DNA from: Effrenium voratum
Lineage: Eukaryota; Sar; Dinophyceae; Suessiales; Symbiodiniaceae
NCBI GenBank assembly: GCA_963377175.1
Contig: CAUJNA010000461.1
Location: 91,001-155,000 of the forward strand
DNA: 64,000 nt
Direction of reading: 5' to 3'
In this document: positions 22,317-34,253 of the stretch, piece after piece
Position numbering within the stretch: the first letter of the stretch is position 1
How the letters are laid out: each line of letters begins with the position of its first letter
The notes under the pieces: model-generated
What the model was told of the DNA's origin: nothing
What the model saw: only the letters and a program-made list of their open reading frames with translations
The model's database searches: none
Position numbers and translations under genes: made by a program

Positions 22317-23511
22317 CTCGCAGAGCAGGATCTGAGATGGGGATGAGATGGGGATCGCTGGCTCGAGATAACCTGGCGGAACCCAATCGAGAGGGGTGCC
22401 CTAGTCTCGGAAAAACACACCAATTTGGGTGTCTCTGTTGAGACCATTTCTTCTTTGGTAAAGAGAATCTCTTTTGTTGAGGAGACCATTTGTTGAGACC
22501 ATTTTTCTTGTTTGGTAAAGAGAACCTAAAAGGAAGCCATTTGCATTGTTAGAAAAATCCCCTATTTTAAGACACGCCTATTTTCTATAGAGTAACCCAA
22601 CCGTGGCCAGAGGAAACCTCATCATAGTTGCCCAGATCTACCCACGCCCATCGACGTCGCACACGCCTCTGAACCATTCCAAAAAGCCCTTTCGAATTCG
22701 GTTGGTTTTAACAGGATGCCACAAGGACACCCGCCAATGTCAGGGGACCGATTCCCCTTTTTTGAGCCACACACACACACAAAAAATGCCAGGAAGGAAT
22801 CTTGAGGGTAATGCTCAGGGGCTACCTGATTGATACCAAGTTTCTGGATCAGTCGGCCAGACCCGTGTTCGCTTGCCCACACTTTGGGCTCCCGTCCACC
22901 CGAATAAAAACGGGGAGGTTTTGGGTGGGGGATCCGCCCCATTCGAAACAAGCCCAAGCGGGCCCGGCGAAAACCCAGGAAACGGGACCAGGCGCAGATT
23001 TTCCGAGAGGAAAAAAAACGACCTGGCGCCCACGGCCCCAGTTGGAAAAAACCATCCGAAGAGTTGGCCTCGAAGCCCTGGCTCTGGCAAACTGGAAGCT
23101 TCGGGCCAGATGTCCCAGAGAAGCTGAAGAAAAAAAGTTTGGGTTTGTTGGGGATGGCCATCTGGGCGTTGTGCGGGGTGGTGTTTATCTTCTCAACTGA
23201 AGCTGGAAAAGGGCAACTGGAAATCATGAGGGCTGGAGGTTGCGATTTTTGCCCCAAGGGAACCAAATTGGTTCAATCCCGTGCCGCGCCGATACCGGCG
23301 GCGCCGATGTACCCCCCCAACCCCCAGGAATGGATGACAAGTGCGATGGATGACAGAATTAGTTCAGACAGGATGAAGTTGCCATGACAGCATCAGCACT
23401 ATCCACAGGATTCGTTCAGAAGTTGCGATGACAAGCGACCCTGTTGTTTGGGGCCCGGATTTTGCCCAAATCAGACCACGTCCCGATCGCCGATCGCCCC
23501 ATCGCCTCCTC

Positions 23512-23569
23512 CGCTGCTCATCAAGCACCCGGATCACACGCTTCCCCACCTCGCCTGCCAACTGGACCC
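23512..23569 (-). CDS. exon 16: FH2, VLDEQ segment
   Basis: It encodes VQLAGEVGKRVIRVLDEQ plus two bases of Arg. VLDxxR is the conserved stretch before the FH2 helix that carries the actin-contacting isoleucine. The best join to the next exon uses a GA donor (CAGCG/GAGGAG), giving VLDEQ-R-QICIML. The acceptor is GGGCAG followed by G. Confidence 0.75.
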
Positions 23570-25106
23570 CTGCCCCCCGAAGGACGGTGCCCCAGTCAGG
23601 CCCCAGTTTGGGGGAAGAGAAACCGAAAGGACCTCCTCATTTGCCACTTTGCCCCAGCATCCGTGTTTCGGTGACCCGTTCAATGGGTTCAATCACATGA
23701 GTCCCTTCTGGGATGCGAAAAACACGTGATGGTGCTGCGCAAGCGATCCGAAGCCGTTTGGTAGAACCCGTCAAACGGCAGAGTTGCACTTAGGTCTAGG
23801 GTGAGCAAGTCTGTCCTCATTAGATCCGCTGAGCTGTGAACCCCCGCTGGCAAGCATCTCTTCGCCAGCACTCCCCTGCAAACCAACATGGAACCCACTG
23901 CAAGCCATCATTCCCAAAGGAATCCTCTTTTGGGAAACCCCTTTTGGGGGTCCCTGCGATTTTTTGCGCAGGGAAAACTAAGGGGTCGGAAACCTTAGCT
24001 TCAGAAGCTTTCTGCGTGCTAAAAGCTAGTCTCTCCCTACATTCTGCTCGACAAAAACACAAATCTGATGCACAAACCACGCGGATGCCAGAAGAGACCT
24101 CCCTAAAAACGGGGGACGCTAGCCCAAATCAGTTGTCCAAAGCAATTTGTCCATTGGGCCTCCGACAAGCAGGGTTGCGCTCACCCCAACAAACTCAGCC
24201 CAAAGTGCGCCATGGTTCAAACTCCTTACGCAGCCATGAGTTTGATTCCCGGAAACCGAATCCTGATAAGGGTTGCCACCCAAAAATCAAGCTACATCCT
24301 TGAGTCTTACGCCAAGAAAGGAAGGTGAAACGGTCTTCCCAAAAAAAAGTAAGCTGGGAGGGGTGGGGGGCAAAATCTGCGGCTTTGCAGCTTTTGAGGA
24401 AACTGACCCTCGTATCTTAGAAAGGGGCCTTACATCCAGCCCACAAAACGAGGACCAACAGAAACGTGTGGCAAAAGATGTTGGTGAACAAAGTACTGGA
24501 GCAGAAATCGGATATCCCAAGAAGTCTGAGAAACAAACAGCTCAGGCAGCAAAACGGACAAAAACTCGGTTTATGGACACGTGGACTAAGACTTGCGGTT
24601 TTTTTTGGGTTTAATTTTGACCCGCCCATATGCTGGCAACAACCTCGAAATGCCAACAGCAGCCCCCCCCCCCCCCGCCCCCCGCCCCGAACAGCAAGCC
24701 GCTGTCGGAAAAGTCGCTCTCTGTTCGTCACTTTAAAGATTCTTCACGGTCGCCTGGTGGTTTAATTTGGACCCACCCACATGCTACCAACAACCTCGAA
24801 TGCCGACCCCCCCCCCAACCAACAGCAAGCCGCTTTCGGAGCTCTTTCTGTGACTTTAAAGATTCTTCTTTCGTGATCACGGTTCTTAGAGCCTTCCCCG
24901 GGGGTTCTGATCGAAGGCTTCAAAGAAACCCATTCTGGCGAGAGCCCGAATCGTTCGCCCTAACCGCAGAAAGACAAGGGGAACCTTTTCTGCGAAAACC
25001 CCGTGGTGGTTCTTTTGGCTTCCCTTCAAACAGACCAAGGGGCACCCTCCAAAACAGCCAGCCCCACACATGCAAAACCAGCGCCGCGTGCTCGATCGCT
25101 GGCGGC

Positions 25107-25170
25107 CTTTCTCCGGCTCAGTCTTCTGCCCCCTTGGGCTCTTCGACTCCGCAAAAAGCCACTCCAGCTC
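25107..25170 (-). CDS. exon 15: FH2, ELEWLFA segment
   Basis: It encodes ELEWLFAESKSPRGQKTEPE and one more Lys. ELEWLF corresponds to the conserved Leu-Glu-x-Leu-Phe after the Trp motif in FH2. The acceptor is ATGCCAG followed by G. The donor is uncertain: GC at AAAG/GCCGCC keeps phase, but the frame stays open to about 25085, where other GC sites exist. Confidence 0.75.
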
Positions 25171-25842
25171 CTGGCATTCAAGAACCATGGGCCAGGCTTT
25201 GGTCGTGTCCATTTACCGAAACAGCCCGTGTGGGGCGGGGTGCCTAGTTTTTGGGGCACCACACCCAGAAAGGTCCAACAATAAATAAAAACAAGGAAAC
25301 GGCCCCCACAAGATTTCCATGTTGCTTGGTTTCTACACACCAAAGGAGAAAACACACCATCGCAAGAATGGGGTCTTCCGTCGCAACCATCCCCAAAACT
25401 TGGCGCCCCTTCAAAGATTTGCTGGCGCGGCCATTTTGTCAAGCTGAAGATCTCTGGCGGCTTCAGACGTGCTGAACAACAAGGATGGGACAACCCCTTG
25501 TTTGATCCAGAGTGCTCAATTCCGGCTATAGCCAACCAAGGGAAATCGCCAGTCACAAAAGGGAAGGTTCCTAGTAACCCGTGGTAACCTAAAGGAGCCG
25601 CAGGGTCTGCTTTAGACCTGACAACTGCGCTGCTCTTCTCCCCTGACCAAAAGGCCGTTAGACCCTTTGTGGCTTTAATTCGGAAAAGTAATTGCCAAAA
25701 GGAAGAGATGCCAAATGTGGATTTCTCTTGAGGGACCTTTTTGGGGTCTCGCATCTCGGGAAACCCGCACCCCAGTTTGGGGGGGACCGTCTCCTTGCCC
25801 GCATGCAATGCAGCGCAAGCCACGCCGCCCAACCCGCCACAC

Positions 25843-25885
25843 CTCCAAGTCGATGGGGTAGCCCTCGCCGTCAATGGCATCCCAC
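25843..25885 (-). CDS. exon 14: FH2, TVWD segment
   Basis: After completing the valine codon it encodes WDAIDGEGYPIDLE. With the previous exon this gives the classic FH2 Thr-Val-Trp followed by acidic residues. The acceptor is CCGAG followed by G and the donor is GT (TTGGAG/GTGTGG) in phase 0. A dispersed MITE-like element ends about 10 nt upstream of the acceptor. Confidence 0.85.
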
Positions 25886-25895
25886 CTCGGCTCTT

Positions 25896-26004
25896 CTTGG
25901 TTGACGTTGAAGGGGAGCAAAAATGTAAATTTTAGCAGAGAAGTAGGGATTTCAACCACTAAACCACAATAAGCAAAAATGCAAAATGTGTCCCAACAAC
26001 AACC
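25896..26004. repeat. dispersed repeat family E (copy 2), next to exon 14
   Basis: It runs from CTTGGTTGACGTTGAAGGGG to GTGTCCCAACAACAACC. It ends 10 nt from the exon 14 acceptor, so its pyrimidine-rich minus strand forms most of the 3' end of that intron. Confidence 0.65.
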
Positions 26005-27073
26005 GGGCTTCTGGTGCTTTCCATACTCTTGGTCATTACGACCCAAACATCGCAGCAAGCTAGTGGGCAAAAGGTCCTTAATTGGCAGAACCTGCCATGT
26101 GTCGCATCCTAAGCACGGGTGTGGTGTTCAATCGGTGGCCCTTGGGTCTCTACTCAATTCCTGTCCATGTGTTGAGCCCGAATTGCCGAAGTCGCGAAGC
26201 CGATCAAGGCATCGGGGCATGATCATAGATGAGCCGACAATCGTACCCCGAGGCTCCTGTTGAAGAAACAACTCGGGCACCAGGTAGGCTTCATTTCTCC
26301 CCGGTGCAAAGTGGACTTTGCCCATCGACTATAGCTAGGTCCTCAAGTAGAGAGGTTAGAATAAGGGTATTGTTTTGTAGTCTATTTTAGTAGGGGACCC
26401 TCCCCCAAAAAAGGGTAAAAGGGCACGACTGGGGGACCTAGGTAGGCTACCAGAAACTTTCCCCTCACAAGTCCCACTTTGATGCCTGGAAGGTCGCTAG
26501 AAACCGAGACATGGGCCCAAACCGATACCCCAGCATTGTCCGTTGCCGAAAAGGAAGTCAAAAGGTACACCGAGCCAAGCTTCCGGTCAACCAAACCCCC
26601 CGTAGCTGTCGTACTTCCAAGGCCCGCGATCCCAACGATGGTGTTCGATGATTTTTTTGGGGGAGGGCTCACTGGTTATCTCCAGCCATTGGCCATCTCT
26701 CAGCTTCCAAAGGTAACCGCCATGGTGTGTCTTGTTTTAGGCGCCCGTTGTTTGGTCGGAAAACCGATGCCATGTTGGAAACCTCCCAACAGAAGACACA
26801 CCCATTAAAAGTTTGCAAACGAGAAAACCCCTGGTAAACGGTTGTACACTTGCGTGGTGACTAGGAGCCCCAGGGGGTGTGTTGAAATAGCGGGAATCCA
26901 AAAAGTCATGCTTGTCTTTGTGGTTTCCCTTTAAACCAACCCAAAGAGGGTTCCCACCAGACCAGACCAGACCAAAGCCAAACCAAAGCCAAACCAAACC
27001 AAACAAACAAGCAGCCATGCCAACGCTTGCCCACATGCACACACCTCAGCCGCTTCAGGCTGGGCTTCCGGGC

Positions 27074-27150
27074 ACGGTGTAGCTGGAGTGGTTGGCCCTT
27101 AGGTGGATGGGGTTCCAAAAGAGTCGCTTCACCTGGACCCCGGGGATCAC
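27074..27150 (-). CDS. exon 13: start of FH2 domain (lasso region)
   Basis: It encodes VIPGVQVKRLFWNPIHL, then RANHSSYT. The pattern of a basic residue, Leu, aromatic, Trp and Ile-His matches the conserved FH2 start, whose Trp anchors the lasso that links the two FH2 subunits. The donor is GC (ACCGT/GCCCGG) and splits the Val codon of the following TVW motif. The acceptor is CGCCAG followed by G. Confidence 0.85.
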
Positions 27151-27218
27151 CTGGCGGCGAGTTTTCGCGGGAAGCGCCGGAAGGAAAAGCTTGCTCCGAG
27201 GTTGAAGTGACATTCAGA

Positions 27219-27323
27219 TTGCTACGGGTCAAAATTGATCCAAGAGAAATTGGATCAGGTTTTAGTCCCTGGTTTCATTTACTAGGGTTCCAGTTTCGGT
27301 ACCTATTCTTGACCCACAGCCAG
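27219..27323. mobile_element. MITE family C (copy 2)
   Basis: Left CTACGGGTCAAAATTGATCC and right TTCTTGACCCACAGCCAG, with GGTTTTAGTCCCTGGTTTCA inside. It lies 69 nt upstream of the exon 13 acceptor. Confidence 0.55.
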
Positions 27324-28982
27324 ATGTGCTTCTTGGATGAGAACCAACCACTTCAGCTTCACAGTCATGCCCGATTTTGGGCAGCAACACATGAGCCGTT
27401 CCGGCTGAAGCTCGAGCCCAGCTCTGTTCCACAGAGCTAATCATTCCAAACTCAGCCAAAAGGGTGCACCTCTGCTCGGGGCTTGCCATGGTCCAAACTC
27501 CTCTGCATATGGGTGGGTGCCCTGAGGGTACGGTTGGGTGTGGGTCAAAGGGAAGCCACATGGAAACACGAGGCAAACACCACTTTCTTTGCATAGTTGT
27601 TTGCTTCTTGACGGGGGTCCCCTATTGTAAGACACGCTAAAAGCAACTTTGGGTTGTGTAAAATTATTTGAGGGAACCCTACAAATGACGGCTGTCCTCT
27701 TAGTTTCCCTTTTTGATTTGATGAATTGGGCCAGCTACTTCTTGTTTCACCCTGGGTGCTCGGTATGCTTTCATGATCTGTTTTAGGGGCCTTGCATGTT
27801 GCTCCTGTGGAGTGTCGTTTTTGTAGTGGGGCCCTGGTTCACGTCGTGTCTTGGGCAAAGCTGTTGCCCAAGACGAGCCTCGGAGCCGGATGGTTAGATG
27901 CTAGTGGGAAAGGAATCCCAACAGAGGTAAAGCAAAAGGCATGCAACCGCCAAAAGCTTTCGCCAAAAGGATTTTCAGCCAAGGAAACGTAGGAAGCCCG
28001 GAAAAAACATGTCTCATGCACCTAGGCATTTGCGCCTTCTGAAAAAGCCTCCACAACATTCTGCAAGGTTTGAAGTATGCTCGAGACCCCACAATATGTT
28101 CAAGACCCCGACGCAAGAGGTTGGATCTCCAATTGATCTCAGCTTGCCATAGACGCAATTGCAACCCCTGTGGCATGGTGACGGTTTGCTCTTCTGGCTT
28201 CCTGTGGACAAAGGTCTCCCTTGAAAATACATCCGATGCAGGGGTGTTTCCGGCTTGTCCCTTGAAAAACACTGTCCTTCTGGTGGCGCTGGAAACAAAT
28301 GGTGTCCCTTGACGACACATCCTTTTGGCGTCACTTGAAAACACATCCAAGACTCGGGTCTTTCCTTCTCACTTCCCTTGAAAAAACACTCAAACAATGG
28401 GTCTTTCCGTCTGGTGAGCATTTCTTCGAGTGTCCAGTGACAAACAGCATCCTGAAACGGTGGGGGCAATCCCATTTTCAGTGCAGGGTAAAGTATGCTG
28501 GTGTTCTGGTTTGTCAAGTCCAACAAGGAGTCCTCCCGCCAGAAAAAAAAGGAGCCGAAGAGTACCTGAAACAGAGTCTGTTCATGTCTGACTCACTTGT
28601 AGGACCCAGGAATGAAAGCCAAGCCTTTTTCGGAGCTCCGGAATGCGGTCCCAGTGGGAAAATGATGAACTGTGGCAAAAAGGAGGCTGGAAAGTACTGC
28701 CCTTTTCACCAGGCCATGCAGAGGGAAATCGCAGGATACCGAGGACACCCATCCGATTTCCTTGGCATGAAATCTGTAGGGTGGTGTTCGAGAAATGCAA
28801 ACAAAGAACCCTGAATATTCCTGAATCGCAACCCCCACGAAGGTTCGGGCTCAATGCCAACAAGGCCATACCGGTTGGGAGGGCAAAGTCGTGGGGAAGG
28901 TTGGTAGGATCCCGGAATATTGCACCAGCCGAGGGCAGTCGAAAGGCAACCGTGGGTCAAAGCGACGTCTCGTTTGGACGGC

Positions 28983-29035
28983 CTCTGGCTTTCGCATCAA
29001 CATCCTGGCTTCCTCCTCCTGAGCAGCGGGATCGC
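28983..29035 (-). CDS. exon 12: charged segment just before FH2
   Basis: It encodes DPAAQEEEARMLMRKPE. The acceptor is CTCAAG followed by G and the donor is GC (CCAGAG/GCCGTC) in phase 0, joining directly to the first FH2 exon. The short helical charged stretch resembles the linker normally found between FH1 and FH2. Confidence 0.65.
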
Positions 29036-29140
29036 CTTGAGTCATTCTCGAGGTGCAAAAAAGACTGCTGTTTGAAGAAGAAAAAAAAAGAAGACCAAAG
29101 TGCCACCGGACTGCCTTTTTCAAAAGACAAACCAAAGGAA

Positions 29141-29207
29141 CCCCAAGGTCCGAAGGAACCCCAAGGTTCGAAGGAACCCCAAGGTCCGAAGGAACCTTCT
29201 GATCGAA
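29141..29207. repeat. 18-bp tandem repeat
   Basis: Four or so units of GGAACCCCAAGGTCCGAA, in the intron between exons 11 and 12. Confidence 0.85.
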
Positions 29208-29734
29208 TTCAGATAAGAAGGGGGTCGAGGTCCACCCTGAAGAAGGGTTCATTGGGTAGGCGACGGCCAATTGCATGAATGTAACGAGGACTGCACCAAT
29301 CAGGTCGCTCCCCTTCATTTCAGCTGGAGTCTCAACCTCTTCAGAAGGCCTTGAGAGCTTCCCTAAGCTTATCCTCGGCTTATCCAGCGTTCCCCATACA
29401 CCTGGCGTAGTCCAAAAGGGGCTGTCACGGGTCCCGTTTGAGAAAAACGGCTTTGGTTGACTTCAAACGGGCACCCCTCCAAATCTGTGGCGTGAGATGG
29501 GTCGCTTTGTTTATGAGGATGCCATTGCAGACTTGTCAGGACGTCGGTTTCTCCTAACTAACAGCCAGTTGGATCTTAGTTGTACATACAATCTGCAAAA
29601 CAACGGTATGTGGCCCTTCAGGCACAAAATGGCTTCGGGTGTCCTTCTGGATTTTAACTTTAGAACTCAAAACACTTCACAAGCGATGGATCCACACCCC
29701 AGAGAAAGGTTCAGGAAGTCATCAAGGTGCCTAC

Positions 29735-29759
29735 CCGTTGCGGCCGGCATGCCCGCAGG
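29735..29759 (-). CDS. exon 11: 25-nt micro-exon (tentative)
   Basis: It encodes PAGMPAAT plus one base. It was added because exons 10 and 12 differ in phase and this block repairs the frame. It has a pyrimidine-rich acceptor (CGTTTGCAG) and a GT donor (GTAGGC). It is the only acceptor in the model not followed by G, so it is weaker than its neighbours. Confidence 0.4.
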
Positions 29760-30038
29760 CTGCAAACGAAAGACAGCATGTCCTGTTGCCGGCAGTGTGG
29801 ACAAAGCCAAGTGCAGATGGCCATCAGCTTGTCAAAGCCAACCGGAGCGTCAAAACTAAAAGTGGCCCTGGCTTGAAAGAGAACCAACTTTGAAACAAAC
29901 CATTTGTGAGAAAAAGAAAACGTGAGTCTCTCTATCTAAACAAAAAAGAAAAGTGAGAAACCAAGAGAATCAACCTGCGTTGGTGAAAAGCATATGAGAC
30001 TCCCGCGCCATGAAACTGTCGTTTCGCATACCCCCGGC

Positions 30039-30090
30039 CTCGGAGCCCTTGCCTTTGCCAGGCTTGCCCTTTTTCCCCTCGCCTTTCTGC
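30039..30090 (-). CDS. exon 10: Lys-Gly-rich linker
   Basis: It encodes QKGEGKKGKPGKGKGSE. The acceptor is TTACCCAG followed by G and the donor is GC (TCCGAG/GCCGG) in phase 0. The Gly-Lys pattern matches exons 8 and 9, which supports this frame. A TTC/CTTCTG microsatellite lies about 30 nt upstream of the acceptor. Confidence 0.65.
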
Positions 30091-30118
30091 CTGGGTAACC
30101 GGCGACGGGTCTTGACTA

Positions 30119-30222
30119 TTCTGCTTCTTCTTCTTCTATTTCCGTGTCTGCTTCTGCTTCTGCTTCTGCTTCTGCTTCTTCTTCTTCTTCTTCTTCTTCT
30201 TCTTCTTCTTCTTCTTCTTCTT
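30119..30222. repeat. CTT / CTTCTG microsatellite
   Basis: TTC units interrupted by four CTTCTG hexamers. On the minus strand it lies about 30 nt upstream of the exon 10 acceptor as a purine tract. Confidence 0.95.
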
Positions 30223-30553
30223 CGCAAAGAAGTGACAAACAGGCTGGAGGAAACTGAGAATTGAGAAGCCCACAATGTCACAAGGACTTACCCTGAGCAT
30301 GGTTTGAAATAACTCTATCTGTGATCTGTTTCATCACTTCAAATGGGATTTCCCTTGACCAATTCAGGAGGCAACACAAAGCCGGCAGTCCACGTGGAAA
30401 AAAACATTACCATCTAACTTCTGGGTTCTATGGAATGCTAAGGATTCCAAAAATTCCTCATAAGCCACTCCGGGAGCGTCCGCATAGCCTTAGTTGGCCA
30501 ATGTCCATGACCCTCGCCAGACTAAACCATCAAACTCTGGCTTCAACACCCTC

Positions 30554-30680
30554 ATATGGCCGTGGGTCAACACGAATGCTACCATTTTGGGGTAGGTGCA
30601 CCACCCATTATAAAACCTATTTTAGTGGGGATTGGGATGTTCAACGGGGGTACGAATTGGGATTTGACCCATAGCCATAT
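30554..30680. mobile_element. MITE family C, subtype with CCTATTTTAGTGGGG core
   Basis: Left ATATGGCCGTGGGTCAA and right TTGACCCATAGCCATAT form good inverted ends. The core CCTATTTTAGTGGGGATTGG also occurs at 21.2 kb, and a reverse-complement version of it occurs at 47.3 kb. Confidence 0.65.
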
Positions 30681-31121
30681 ACCCTGGAGTGTCGCAAGTT
30701 TTGGTGGCGAGTCGATTTGTCCGTTGCCCCGGAGGTTCGGAGGTGCTTCCCTCGCCCCAGCTTCCAGAAAGTGAAGTGTCAGCTCATCCAACTTGCTTTG
30801 GTTTGGACAGGGGTTTTGGCATTTGGTTTGGTTTCAGGGTTTTTTTTTATCATTTGATTTGGTTTGGCTTCAGGGGTTTTGGCATTTGGTTTGGTTTGAA
30901 GGGTTTTGGCACCAAAACCCCGCTTTTTGGTTTCAAGAGCAACTCACACCAAAAGTTGGGTGTTGGTACCCCCGTTTGGTTTCAAGAGGAACTCGCCAAA
31001 CAGCACCAAAAGCTCAGATTTCTGACCCGTGGAACCCAAAGAACAAACAAAACGCTTCTTCGGAGAAAAAAAGTCACCACGCTCGGGAAAGCCGCACCGG
31101 GAACGGAGATGGGGCCGCGGC

Positions 31122-31161
31122 TTTGCGGCTGGCAAGGCCGGCGGGGGCTTCTTGCCCTTGC
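31122..31161 (-). CDS. exon 9: FH1-like, short proline tract
   Basis: This is a 40-nt exon encoding KGKKPPPALPAA plus two bases that complete a lysine with the next exon. The acceptor is CACGAG followed by G and the donor is GC (GCAAA/GCCGCG). Lysine-rich and proline-rich composition continues from the previous exon. Confidence 0.65.
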
Positions 31162-32004
31162 CTCGTGACTCCTAATGTTCACCCTGATTTATAACTGTGC
31201 TGGCAGTATTTACAAAAGAACATTCATATTTGTTGTTTTATTGGTTCGACTTCCCATTAAACGGCTACAATGCTTGATTACGACATAATGCTTGTTATTT
31301 TCTTTTCAGTTCGTAGTATCCCTAGTTGGCGGCTTTTTTTGGTTAAGGCGGTTTTTGGTGTTCCATTTGCCCACAAAAGTCGAGGGTTCGGATCCAGATC
31401 CAAACCAATCCAATCCAATCCACTTGCGGGTGACCTGAAGGTGGTGTTTTTCAGGGAACTGATCCCATGAGTCGTGTTTTGCTAAGCTAGCCTTGTTCCG
31501 GTCCTGACAAAGTCTCAATTTGTTCACGGCCGCACGCCCATAGTGCCACAGTCAAAGTTGTTTCCCCACAGCTGAAAGCAAAACGGAGAAGAAAGAAAAA
31601 AAGAAAACGTCCGAATCCCATGGCTTCAACAAATCCGCACCACCAGTTTCTCCTTGGATAAACCAGTTTATCCAACTGGGGGCAAGAGAAAAAGAGCCAA
31701 ATGAAACAAATCAAAGTTCTTGCTTCATCTCCCGCAAAAGGGCAGCAGACTGAATTGGCACAGCCCAAATTCAGGTGACTCTCTGGGTATTCCCCTTCAA
31801 ACGGAAGGATGAAGCCGGCTCCCTTGATTTTTTTGGCCCCAAGCAGAAATATTCGGGGGTCTCAACCAAGCCAAAAGACCGGACGGCAGCGCGTGCCTCA
31901 AAATCTGGAAACCACTTTGGCATTTGTATCCGGCTGCAGGGCATCCAATTTGGAGCCCTTCGACTCGAAGCGTCGAAGAGCTAAGCGCTTCAACGCTTGA
32001 GTCA

Positions 32005-32117
32005 CTTGGTTGACGTTGGGTTTGGGGTGCAAAACATTGAAGTTTAGCAGTTAAGTGGGGATTTCAACCACTAAACCACAATGAGCAAAAATGTAAAATG
32101 TGTCCCAACAACCACCA
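32005..32117. repeat. dispersed repeat family E (copy 3)
   Basis: It runs from CTTGGTTGACGTTGGGTTTG to GTGTCCCAACAACCACC with the same internal GATTTCAACCACTAAACCAC block. Confidence 0.6.
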
Positions 32118-33245
32118 TGTGAGGCTCCCCCCAAAAAAAAACAAACGAAAATGAGCTATGACCCCGATCTGAATCCAAACGATGAGTTGGAATGATGCCT
32201 TGGAAGATCTCCATGCCCGAAACCCCTCAAACCGTTCCCTGAGAAGCAGTCTGAGCAACAGCCCCGAAGCCCCCAAAGTCCCGTCCGGCCTTTGGCTTTG
32301 GCTCCTGCGAAGCCGCCAAATCTCTGCGTGCTCGAAACATGGCTGTGGCTCAGAAAAATGCGCCAAAATGGCACCTTGGTAAATGGAACCAAAGACAAAA
32401 ACCTGCGTACCCCCTGCTGTTTCATTTTGAGCCACACCCATGGGAATTTAAAGGTATTTTATTATGTGGTCTGGCGGCTCAAAAAGAGCTCGAGCCCCAG
32501 TTTGGGGTACCGAACAAGTGCTCCTTGGTGCCTCCCCTTTGGAGAGGGGGGTCCTGCTTAAAGTGGCTTCTGGGGAAACCTAGGGGCCACACTTGGATGC
32601 GCTTAAGGGTCCTGCGTCTGAGCTGCAGCAAGGGCCCTCCCTCCACAAAGGGAAAACCGTTGTACAGGCTTTTCACTGACTCAACACACCCAAAATGAAT
32701 GAACTTACCCCACCTACCAGCCATCTTGGAGGGTGCTGTGCGCATAACCAATTGTTAAAGCCCTCATTGAGATTGGCACCACGGCTGGACAAACTCCACA
32801 CACTGGGACGGACAAAACCCTATGAACACCAGGATACACCACCAATCCCAGCTGGTGCCCGTGGATAGTGTCGGGGCTAGAAGATCCTTAGATGTGTGAA
32901 AGCCAGTCCGCCACAGCCAGGGCTTTGAGAGGCGTGAAGCTGCATTCCAGAATGCAATGAATCTACAAGTTGGGCCCGTTTCTGAAATGCAACTAACATG
33001 TTGCCCACCAATCATGGGTGATTAGAGCAGCGTCAAAGTAGTGCCTCCCAGACCCTCCCTCCCCCAGGCTCTCCGATCCCATTGCTTGGAGGCTGAAAAA
33101 CCTTCTGCTTATGGTGCGTTTCCTGATTGGCCCAACGCTGTGCTCCAAATGCATCTTCAAATGAGTAATCTGAGCGTTCTGGGTGTTGGATCCTGACTCT
33201 GTGCCTGAAGTTGTGGTTTTTACCTTAGATACTCCTTTCTCGCGC

Positions 33246-33320
33246 CTTCTTCTGCCTCTTTTGGCGCCGGAGGTGGCGGCGGAGCCACCTTGCCTTTGCC
33301 CTTGCCTTTGCCTTCTTCAC
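33246..33320 (-). CDS. exon 8: Lys-Gly run and proline tract (FH1-like)
   Basis: It encodes 24 residues: EEG, then repeated Gly-Lys, then VAPPPPPAPKEAEE. This is the best profilin-binding type proline tract in the gene, which is expected before an FH2 domain. The acceptor is CGCGAG followed by G and the donor is GC (GAAGAAG/GCGCG) in phase 1. FH1 regions of animal and plant formins normally hold many such tracts. Here there is one tract of five prolines and a shorter one in the next exon. Confidence 0.7.
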
Positions 33321-33940
33321 CTCGCGGCGCAGAAATCCGCTCCGAGCCCGAGCCATCGAAAGATGCTACATGCGTGTATGCTTTACGTATATATGAGGAT
33401 ACATATACATGTACATACACATATATACATATGTATGCATGTATATACATACGTACGTATGTATGTTGATGTATTCATTTTTTATGTACCGTCGCCTTCT
33501 TTTGTAAAAGCAACTCGTCTTGCCACAGACCCGACGAGCATGTAAATCCACACCAAAATCCTACTCTTGCCTCACGAAAGCACGTGTCAGCCCAAAGCGC
33601 GCGTTCCTTCCGGCCCGCGAAAAATGAACAGAACCAAACGAGCCAATGCTCAGGGGTGCCAAGAACCGAAGGAAATGCAGAGCTCGTTTTGGCACATCCG
33701 GATTGTCAGTCGCATCCCCAACTTCGAGTATTTTTGGAAGCACTTGTTTAAACCCCCCAGCGACGCGTTTTAAACACCCATCTGACTGGTACATTTGACA
33801 GGGCTGCTGGGCAAGGAACCCGATTTTGAACCTGTCAAAACCCACCTCCAGCTGTTTCCATCCCAGTCTGGCAACCTTTTGGGGGCAGCATCGCAGCCAT
33901 GTCTCATCAAAGCCACAAAACAACAAAAAGCTCATCAAAG

Positions 33941-34056
33941 CTTGGTTGCTGTTGACCCCCCTGCAAAAAGTGAATATGTTTTGGGGGTTTAGTGGAAAAC
34001 ACCTTTATTTCAACCAAAAAGTTAAAGTCTAAAGATCCAACCCAATAGCAGTCAAG
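33941..34056. mobile_element. MITE family F, CTTGGTTGCTGTTG ends (copy 1)
   Basis: Left CTTGGTTGCTGTTGACC and right CCAATAGCAGTCAAG are inverted repeats. The interior GTTTAGTGGAAAAC and AGTCTAAAGATCCAA is shared with the 52.5-kb copy. Confidence 0.65.
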
Positions 34057-34186
34057 AACACTGTTGCTTCAATCCCTGTTGATCAAATCAAGTTCCATTG
34101 AAACCGTCACTTTTGGAGATAAAAAGAAATGGAAATGGGGAGTCCAAAAAAGAGATGGCCCCTTTTTCGACACCGGTGCCGCCTGC

Positions 34187-34253
34187 CTGCTTTCGCCGCT
34201 TCTTCCGCCTCCGGCGCCGCCTTCACGCCGGAGATCGTCGCCTTTTCCACGTC
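34187..34253 (-). CDS. exon 7: Ala/Glu-rich segment before FH1
   Basis: It encodes 22 residues, beginning DVEKATISGVKAAPEAEE. The acceptor is GCGAAAG followed by G and the donor is GC (AAAGCAG/GCAGG) in phase 1. The phase-1 end and the 2-nt start of the next exon together make a glycine that leads into its EEGKGKG start. GC3 is high. Confidence 0.6.

Noticed and set aside
29497..29859. Plus-strand 120-codon ORF
   Set aside because: No GC3 bias or splice signals, and part of it is covered by a phase-consistent minus micro-exon. It remains unproven rather than excluded.
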